Positions 55,101 through 60,000 of a stretch of DNA of 60,000 nt are shown piece after piece (within the stretch, counting starts at the first letter, position 1; each line of letters starts with the position of its first letter). Both the position numbers and the translations under genes were made by a program. Location: NCBI RefSeq assembly GCF_964340395.1, contig NC_135549.1, forward strand, positions 31,532,332-31,592,331. Direction: 5' to 3'. The notes under the pieces are model-generated. The model was not told where the DNA came from, did not search any database, and saw only the letters and a program-made list of their open reading frames with translations. The DNA comes from Glandiceps talaboti. Lineage: Eukaryota; Hemichordata; Enteropneusta; Spengelidae.

Positions 55101-57345
55101 ATTTGCAAGCAGGTATTCAGCATTGCACTGCAGTGTAAATACCTTTAGTATGGTGGTATGTGTACACATCGATGCAAGTAATACATCATTTATGAAGTAT
55201 TGTACTGGGATTGATTCCTCACTGATCTCAGTGATACAAGAATTATACATGTAGGATATCTTAAAATAGGGTTATAAGTTGCTGAAAGGATTCTCGTTAA
55301 TTCTCAAGTTTTTTACTCTAAAGATGTACTGCTAGCATACTAACAGCTGTGTGACTGTACACAATTTTAACCTTCTATGGATACTAACAGCTGTGTGACT
55401 GTACACAAAGCTCTTGACATAATCTATCATGTCACAATATCAACATTTCAAGAGAGTTATAATATAATTAGACTCATATTTTTATCAAAAAAAGTTCAAA
55501 ATTTCTTTTTTGACCTAAACATATCAGAATTTTCACCAATTGTACATGAAATGATTGGTTTATCTATCGATGTACACGATTGAATCCTCTCTCTACCGGA
55601 GTGGGGGTGGGGGTATTTGTTTGTACACAAAAAAACAAGTTGGGTAAAACAGGATTAATAATGTACCTACATACGAGATGCATATTATAACACTTCTGTT
55701 ATATTTTTCTGAGGGTTTAGAGCTTATATTTATTTATTTATTTATTTATTGATTACACGTAACAAAACCCTGGGGATTTGTTAAAGGTACAAATAAAATA
55801 AAATTGGAAAAAAATCATAATAATAACACTTATAGGCTTTTCAAAAGTAACATTACAACATCATAATAAAGACTACAAAACAAAACAAGACAACAACAAT
55901 AACTATTCAACGAGTTGAAACATAATATTAATGAAAAAATAATAATGAAGGGTAATTAGACATTTCAAATTATATATTATAAGTATTTTGTAGGTGGTGC
56001 TCCCTTTTTATATTACTCAGTTTGATATATTTTCCAAGTGCGATAATTAGATTTTTGTTGCTCATTATTTCTTTAAATTTTTGTTCTTCTGTCAAGTTTC
56101 TGTAATTATTAATATGTTTAGCAGCTTCACTAAAGAGGTCATGCCTGAGTAAATTATACAGGGGACACTGTAATATAAAGTGTTTTTCATCCTCTACAAG
56201 GGTTGAGTTGCATATTTTACATAATCTGCTTTTAGCTGGTATTTTGTGATGACGACCATTTTCAATTTCAAGTTTGTGGTCACTTAGTCTGAATTTACAG
56301 ATTATTGATCGCAATTCTGGGTTATTTAATTTTTCTAGATAAGGTTCAAGCTTAAAATCTAATTTAATGAGTTTATATGTTCTGAGTTTGCAGTTATTAT
56401 TTCCATTTTCCTCTTTCTATAATCGTGCCATATATTAAAACAAACCTTTTGAGGAGAAGCCTGGTAACATTATAGTTAAACAGTGTGATAGTCATTTTTG
56501 TGTACACCTTACCTTCCTCTTCAAAGAATTTCTCTACTGGACTAACAAGTTCATTTAGAGAATTGAATTCTTCCTCTGTTAAAGATGGAAATGGAAACAC
56601 TTCATCCTGTAAGTATAACAAAAATATTTTTTTTTTTTAAATCCCAAAATTTACTAGCATTGTATAATTCAAAAACGTAAATATCTAGCATAACATCTGA
56701 TAAATTCATTGTGTTTGGACCAGTATCTGAGAACCATGGTGATGGACAGAGGGAAATGTGGTAGTATGTTCATTGATTTTTCATATAAATTCCAATTACC
56801 ATGCATCCTTTGTAGTGGTCTGAGTTTTATCTTAGTAATAGTATCCCGCAGTAAAAAATCCCCAAGATTTTGACAACAGACTGCATTTATCTCCCTGAAA
56901 AATAAATAGTCCCATGTCCACATTTGTCTCCCCCCCCCCTTTACTTTTATTCATTCGAGTCCGTATTTCTGAACTGCTGTAGGATTGAAACTCTTTGTAA
57001 GTACTAGATTAAAACCTCTTACCTCCCCCCGCCCCCCCCCCCCCTCGCCCCCGAAGTGGTTCACCCTTTCACATTAATTCTTACATAACCCTATGCGATG
57101 CGTACTAGATAAAGAAATCTCAACAAGTCTAGCATACTTACCGTGTTAAATTTACCCAGAAATAAATCTTTTGCGAACACTTGTGCACTTGCCGTGGTAT
57201 GAAGATATGACTGCCGGGCGAATCGAAGTTTGGACTCTGTTCGTCGAAAACCGAGTGAACGACCAGTTGACGCAGCGATGTTGTAAACAGGTCTCTCTAA
57301 GTCTCGAGCGATCACAGAAAATCGGGATATATTCCTGGATAACAT
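41766..57345 (-). CDS. ACAD9: Acyl-CoA dehydrogenase family member 9, 15 coding exons
   Basis: A mitochondrial inner-membrane-associated flavoprotein: a long-chain acyl-CoA dehydrogenase and a complex I assembly factor (MCIA complex with ECSIT and NDUFAF1). Coding exons in transcript order: 57142-57345, 56513-56606, 54454-54555, 52485-52591, 51437-51537, 50644-50722, 50215-50283, 47419-47521, 46677-46826, 46175-46374, 45570-45778, 45131-45263, 43934-44011, 42476-42677, 41766-41860. Total 1926 nt = 641 aa plus stop (human 621). Residues 1-55 are an Arg/Ser-rich presequence. [10 protein letters not shown] and EVFPFP mark the ACAD9/VLCAD start. FAD/substrate motifs CLTEPSSGSDAAS and VWITNGG-like IWITNGG are present. 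[10 protein letters not shown] carries the expected catalytic Glu (about 446). The C-terminal VLCAD-type extension is complete. ACAD9 rather than VLCAD is supported by [24 protein letters not shown] and RSYVPCHPL. Confidence 0.95.
42265..42396. repeat. (GACA)n microsatellite in ACAD9 last intron
   Basis: Three blocks of GACA repeats separated by GGTGGACAGACAGATAGACA. On the pre-mRNA this is a (UGUC)n tract beginning about 80 nt after the exon 14 donor (exon ends 42476). Open frames across it (VCLS repeats) are artefacts. The rest of the intron (41861-42264) shows nothing recognisable. Confidence 0.97.
42828..43245. repeat. 40-bp minisatellite, about 10 copies
   Basis: Tandem 40-bp units with arms GTTGTTA and TAACAAC around CTGATGTAATGATTGGA, so each can form a small hairpin. 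Copies are nearly identical. It lies about 150 bp upstream (transcript sense) of ACAD9 coding exon 14. Confidence 0.97.
43246..43933. other. ACAD9 intron 13 remainder, nothing recognised
   Basis: AT-rich DNA between the 40-bp minisatellite and coding exon 13. No exon, RNA gene or element was recognised. Confidence 0.4.
44012..45106. other. ACAD9 intron 12, nothing recognised
   Basis: AT-rich intronic DNA. No exon, RNA gene or element was recognised. Confidence 0.45.
45107..45125. repeat. Poly-C (G-run on pre-mRNA) at ACAD9 exon 12 donor
   Basis: Twelve C, a T and further C, which read in the transcript as a G-rich run starting about 5 nt after the exon 12 donor (GTAATGG). It may act as an intronic G-run or form a quadruplex. 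The homopolymer length may be misassembled. Confidence 0.8.
45939..46158. repeat. Compound (CA)n / (CATA)n microsatellite
   Basis: CA repeats at about 45939-45990, CATA repeats at about 46008-46040, then about 33 CA at 46092-46158. In the ACAD9 pre-mRNA this is a long (UG)n tract beginning 16 nt after the exon 10 donor (exon ends 46175). The Cys-Val open frames across it are artefacts. Confidence 0.97.
46827..47182. other. ACAD9 intron 8, upper part
   Basis: Intronic DNA between coding exons 8 and 9. No exon was recognised; a 44-bp hairpin follows at 47183. Confidence 0.4.
47183..47226. repeat. 44-bp perfect hairpin of the CCATAGAC family
   Basis: Arms ACCATAGACAGTGGA / TCCACTGTCTATGGT are perfect 15-bp inverted repeats with a 14-nt loop. 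Its ends match those of the 53-bp array units at 219-845 and the small hairpins at 32747 and 54699. Confidence 0.85.
47353..47448 (-). repeat. 48-bp duplication spanning ACAD9 exon 8 donor
   Basis: The last ~30 nt of coding exon 8 (GGATCAAATA) plus its donor GTAAGTTG and intron start are repeated once, 48 bp further into the intron, with two or three differences. The distal donor is identical to the real one. Reading through the first donor reaches TAA after seven codons. Confidence 0.92.
47790..49757. repeat. 39-bp minisatellite, about 50 copies
   Basis: Units built on AGAGAATTAGCCATGAATAG followed by ACGTACTGTATACTGCAGT, mixed with shortened units (CTACTATAGTAGAG) that lack TACTGCAG. Because 39 is a multiple of 3 and the unit lacks stops in several frames, it gives open frames up to 293 codons on the plus strand and 205 on the minus. 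These are repeat artefacts (RELAMNR and MANSLLQY peptides), not genes. It lies in ACAD9 intron 7. Confidence 0.97.
49758..50214. other. ACAD9 intron 7 proximal part
   Basis: About 50080-50190 is a dispersed sequence related to 33850-34050 in XPOT intron 1 (shared GGTTGGGGAA / TTCCCCAACC and AGCAAAAACACTG-like motifs). Nothing else was recognised. Confidence 0.4.
50284..50643. other. ACAD9 intron 6, nothing recognised
   Basis: AT-rich intronic DNA between coding exons 6 and 7. The exon 6 donor reads GTAAGTAAG, so it has a second GTAAG 4 nt downstream. Confidence 0.45.
50723..51250. other. ACAD9 intron 5, nothing recognised
   Basis: AT-rich intronic DNA below the array of duplicated exon 5 donors. 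Confidence 0.4.
51251..51450 (-). repeat. 30-bp array of duplicated ACAD9 exon 5 splice donors
   Basis: The exon 5 end, ACAGAGCCTAGTAG/GTGAGT, is followed by six further 30-bp units (plus-strand ACTCACCTAC at 51281, 51311, 51341, 51371, 51401; degenerate at 51251). Each intact unit repeats 14 nt of exon (codons for TEPS of the flavin-binding LTEPxSG motif) and a full GTGAGT donor. Using any distal donor gives TGA at once (AGG TGA). Confidence 0.95.
51538..52484. other. ACAD9 intron 4, nothing recognised
   Basis: AT-rich intronic DNA between coding exons 4 and 5. No element was recognised. Confidence 0.4.
52670..54375. repeat. 46-bp minisatellite, about 36 copies
   Basis: Units containing ACTTGACAGGAAACCTTACC, AGCACCCACAACTCATAC and CTACCAGT. 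The left end has a shorter alternating variant (CCACCAGTCTTACCTACTTG). On the pre-mRNA each unit carries two donor-like sites, GGTAAGG and GGTAGGTATG. It lies in ACAD9 intron 3, ending about 80 bp before coding exon 4. Confidence 0.97.
54699..54733. repeat. 35-bp hairpin of the CCATAGAC family
   Basis: Arms CATAGCCCCTACAC / GTGTAGGGTCTATG with one mismatch and a 6-nt loop; same terminal motif as the hairpins at 219-845, 32747 and 47183. Confidence 0.75.
54734..55730. other. ACAD9 intron 2, nothing recognised
   Basis: AT-rich intronic DNA with TATTTGCATATTATTTGCA near 55085 and a two-copy ATACTAACAGCTGTGTGACT repeat (55338 and 55382). No exon was recognised. Confidence 0.45.
55731..56400 (-). 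pseudogene. LINE 3' fragment: reverse-transcriptase C-terminus and (TAAA)n tail
   Basis: On the minus strand 55970-56400 is open and codes [12 protein letters not shown], then [19 protein letters not shown], then a C-terminal zinc-knuckle-like CKICN...[10 protein letters not shown]. This is the typical end of non-LTR reverse transcriptases of invertebrates. About 220 bp of 3' UTR follow, ending in five TAAA units (55731-55752), the usual LINE tail. The copy is 5'-truncated but its frame is intact, so it is fairly young. It lies sense in ACAD9 intron 2. Confidence 0.75.
56607..57141. repeat. ACAD9 intron 1 with C-rich homopolymer tracts
   Basis: C runs at about 56929-56938 and 57024-57053 read as long G runs in the transcript, the second about 90 nt after the exon 1 donor (57141). 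They may be assembly-sensitive. A minus-strand 84-codon frame at 56669-56923 is not recognised. Confidence 0.6.
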
Positions 57346-57814
57346 GTTTACATGTACGATTGATATGATTAACCTTGAATAGTCCCACTAATCGTACCTT
57401 TTTGAATGTCGCAATGGAAAAGTGTGTTCACTGTTACCCACAACACGGTACACGTTCATGTGATCGATCGCTGAAAAGCTAATTTGACCTTTAACCTTTA
57501 AACTTAAGTCGATTGACCTGATTCAATAGTTTATATTTCTTTTCTCAGTGATATCTAACGCGCGCGCGAGGACATCCATCCACAAGCGCCAAGCAAAGTG
57601 TGAGCACTTGGTCCAGCAGGCTTGTGATTGATCGATTGATTGATTTGATTTAGTTGATTGATTGATTGATTGATTTAGTTGATTGATCGAATGAATAATT
57701 AATTTTTGTGGTGAAATAAAACTTATTTTGTGTGTGATATTGATTAATTGACTCATTCATTCATTTTCTTCTTTCCCCTGTATACTTTTCTCTCTTTCAG
57801 CTGTATATAATTCC
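57346..57814. promoter_or_regulatory. ACAD9 upstream region
   Basis: Holds the presumed 5' UTR and promoter of ACAD9; no TATA box or unique motif was identified. GATT tetranucleotide repeats lie at about 57626-57674 and a CGCGCGCG run at about 57560. Confidence 0.4.
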
Positions 57815-58136
57815 CTAAATAAAGACACCTTATCCATTCTTCTCCTCTTATCTAAATTAAAAGACCCCTAATCTCGTCTTTAGCATGGATCAGTTACCCG
57901 CGAAAATTTGCTTTATGTCTTATATTCTGGGAGATTATCACACCAGAGAAAGTCATTCATGCACACACTCTTTTATATTAGTTTAATGCATAAATGAGTG
58001 TGATAATCTCGCAGAAGGTAAGCGATAAAGCAAAGTGTTAATGTAAATGATCTCTTGCCAATTATAAGATTAGGGGTGTTTTAATTTAGGTAAGAGGAGA
58101 ATAATGGACAAGATATCTTTATTTAGACGCTTCTCG
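57815..58136. mobile_element. 322-bp palindromic (foldback) MITE
   Basis: Starts CTAAATAAAGACACCTTATC and ends with the inverted CTAAATAAAGATATCTTGTC. The arms run almost the full half-length (about 140 bp), sharing CTCCTCTTA, CTAAATTAAAA, ACCCCTAATCT, GAGATTATCACAC and TTTGCTTTAT. No ORF. No clear target-site duplication. Confidence 0.8.
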
Positions 58137-58225
58137 AAATAATTGAACTTGCTTTTCTTCTCTCGCCTTTTTTGAAACTTTTCTTGTCGATAGTAATTCC
58201 ACGAATGACAAAGTGTAAGTAGTCA

Positions 58226-58248
58226 CACACACACACACACACACACAC
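58226..58248. repeat. (CA)n microsatellite
   Basis: About 11 CA dinucleotides between the palindromic element and the retroelement fragment. Confidence 0.9.
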
Positions 58249-58261
58249 GAGCATTTTAATA

Positions 58262-58672
58262 TCTTACGTTTTAATAGGGTTAACCAATTCATTATTTCCT
58301 GAAGTACCATTAACAGCTTGGCGTCGTGATACTCTTAGAGATATGGTGGTCCATACAGAACAACGTGAATTGGAAGTTAATGCTGCTTCATTTCCATGCG
58401 ATCGTACTCGATGTGGTACATGTAGTTTCATTATTAATACTAATCATGTTTTTGGCCGTAATGACAGTGTGGCTGTTACGAGTAGATTTATTTGTATTGG
58501 TACTAACGTAGTATATTGTATTACATGCCAGACATGTGGTTTTTAGTAGGTTCGACTCAGTGTACGTCGTCTTGGTGATCGTTTCGTGGAACATCTCCGT
58601 CTTTACCAGGCAAACGAATCGAAAAATAGGTTGATTATTGGAAAGTGGAAGTCAGAAAAATAGCATAATGCT
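58262..58672 (+). pseudogene. Decayed reverse-transcriptase C-terminus with GIY-YIG remnant
   Basis: The plus frame reads PLTAWRRDTLRDMVVHTE, then FPCDRTRCGTC, then VVYCITCQTCGF. Two stop codons (TAG TAG at 58544-58549) stand where the GIY-YIG YIG motif belongs; beyond them the frame resumes with RRLGDRFVEHLRLY. The Cys-rich linker followed by YC..C..C and a GIY-YIG-type R..RF.EH block is typical of the C-terminus of Penelope-like and related retroelements. It is inactive: the catalytic Tyr-Ile-Gly is missing and the upstream reverse transcriptase is absent. Confidence 0.7.
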
Positions 58673-59400
58673 AGTCGAGTCTGCAATAGTCTGTAAGGCA
58701 GCGAGATAACTTGTTGTTTAATAAATCATACATGAAATGATATATCAAGAATTTGAAGTTCACTAAATAAATTGTTGGAATGTGCAGAGATACAACTAAA
58801 ATTAATTGCCTTGGCTGCATTTTTACATGTTAGATGTGACGAATATGTAGATCCCCATACTCCATATTCAAATCCACATCAACGTTAAATAAATTTATAT
58901 TGTATTGATTTTCAGGAAAATTATGAAATAAATTGGAATCACCGGTAAACAATCTCAATCCCCCCCCCCCATAAATGGATGATGAAACAATTTTTTTTTA
59001 TAAATAACAAAAACAATTGACTATATGTTGACTCACCTATTTTAATTTTATATTGTTTTATAATGTTTAATTGTGTAAGAGAGAACGAATCAAGTTTTCC
59101 TTACAAAATATGAATCGTGTTTGAGAAGGGTTGGAAGCAATTTGTCACGGATTAAATTAATATGGTCCTGTGTTTGTATCCTTTAAATGACAACGATACC
59201 ATACATGTAATACGACTAAATCCAGCCATCTTGAATTGCTAACGTACCTGGCGCCGCTGGGTAGATGGCGCCCTCATCGATCGAATAAATTACTTAAATT
59301 ATTATAAACACCTGGATCACAGTGAGACGAGTAAAGTGATATCTGCGCATGTTCTAGTCATCTCCTGTAGGTGTGTTCTGAATCAAACCTGACGATTCAT
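58673..59400. other. Intergenic, nothing recognised
   Basis: AT-rich DNA with a 10-base C run near 58961-58970. No coding signal. Confidence 0.4.
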
Positions 59401-59775
59401 CTTTTTTTCAGTTTGAATCAAGAGGCACCTACTAGGTCAGAATTCATACAGCCACATTTTGCCTGACTGCATGCGCCGAGGAGGTAACAGGAAATTTACT
59501 GAGTTCACGCCACTGTCTCTAGCGACACAAGAATTCGGTTCTCTTTTTTTGTGATAAATTGTCTTGTGAGAGAGTAAAACGGAGGTAGGTGTACTTCATC
59601 TTAACATTTAAATTCCTATATTCTTTGTCGTCACGTTCAGATGATAGAAAATGCTTGGTGTAATATACACATTTTTGAAAACCTCGTAATTTGTAATACA
59701 TTTTTCATCACATTCACCTTTCTACCTGAATATAGATTAAGACGTGCTTTTTACAGTGAATCCATTTGAAAAATG
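59401..59775 (+). other. Possible 5' exons of a downstream plus-strand gene
   Basis: A higher-GC patch (59230-59290, GGCGCCGCTGGG) precedes a possible exon ending at AACGGAG/GTAGGT (59583). A second candidate exon at 59757-59775 follows TTTTTACAG and ends AAAAATG/GTAAGC, so the start ATG would sit directly at the splice donor. No protein evidence is available because the rest lies outside the window. Confidence 0.25.
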
Positions 59776-60000
59776 GTAAGCACGACACTAACGACGTCGA
59801 CGTTGATGATGATGATGAGAAGTAGAAATATTATTTCGTCATTTCTACACTTTGCTTAGCATATGATTATCAAATGATGGTCATTTTAAATAAGATATGT
59901 TTGCCTGTTTTATCTCATTATAAACTGTAAGTGTCTATCTTTAGTAATATCATTTGCCCCTACCTCGGCAATAAATACGGTTTCTCCCAGGAGACATGTA
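59776..60000. other. Window end, nothing recognised
   Basis: AT-rich DNA with a GATGAT run near 59805-59818; may be intron of the putative downstream gene. Confidence 0.3.

Noticed and set aside
1-60000. tRNA, rRNA or spliceosomal snRNA genes
   Set aside because: I looked for T-loop GGTTCGANTCC and U1/U6-like motifs by eye and saw no full gene; GTAGGTTCGACTC at about 58546 is inside the retroelement fragment and lacks a cloverleaf.

Overview
This window is nuclear DNA from an animal, most likely a marine invertebrate. It is AT-rich, has long introns with GT-AG boundaries, and is full of minisatellites, LINE remnants and DNA transposons. Three deeply conserved metazoan genes can be rebuilt exon by exon. 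The exact phylum cannot be fixed from sequence alone: the repeat style (tetranucleotide-bearing Helitron-like elements, pogo-like transposons, Penelope-type fragments) fits lancelets, hemichordates or lophotrochozoans.

Layout. (1) 1-3413: 3' flank or UTR of the first gene, with a hairpin-forming 53-bp minisatellite and a foldback element. (2) 3414-34961, minus strand: exportin-T (XPOT), 21 coding exons, 959 codons plus stop, reading frame and splice phases consistent throughout. Its introns hold a 3.6-kb 29-bp satellite, a hAT-like TIR element, other minisatellites, a LINE fragment, two Helitron-like elements, and a 2.5-kb pogo-like transposon with an intact transposase nested inside one of them. 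(3) 34962-35635: a 674-bp divergent promoter. (4) 35636-38792, plus strand: ribosomal protein L18a (RPL18A), 5 coding exons, 177 aa, with two paralogous H/ACA snoRNAs that I infer in introns 1 and 2. (5) 38880-41438: convergent intergenic or 3' UTR DNA with a long inverted repeat and a 35-bp minisatellite. (6) 41766-57345, minus strand: ACAD9, 15 coding exons, 641 aa, with more minisatellites and a LINE fragment in the introns. (7) 57346-60000: upstream flank with a palindromic MITE, a decayed GIY-YIG reverse-transcriptase fragment, and a possible 5' end of another plus-strand gene.

The three genes do not form a pathway. XPOT exports tRNA, RPL18A is a 60S ribosomal protein, and ACAD9 is a mitochondrial acyl-CoA dehydrogenase and complex I assembly factor. 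XPOT and RPL18A are head to head and may share a promoter serving the translation machinery; RPL18A and ACAD9 are tail to tail.

The most unusual pattern is that at least six exons (XPOT coding exons 11, 14, 15; ACAD9 coding exons 5, 8, 15) have tandem duplications spanning the exon's 3' edge. The extra copies in the intron or 3' UTR carry a decoy 5' splice site or, for the last exon, a repeated C-terminus plus stop codon. Two of these have grown into minisatellites. About one fifth of the window is minisatellite DNA, and most of the longer predicted reading frames outside the three genes and the transposase are translations of these repeats.
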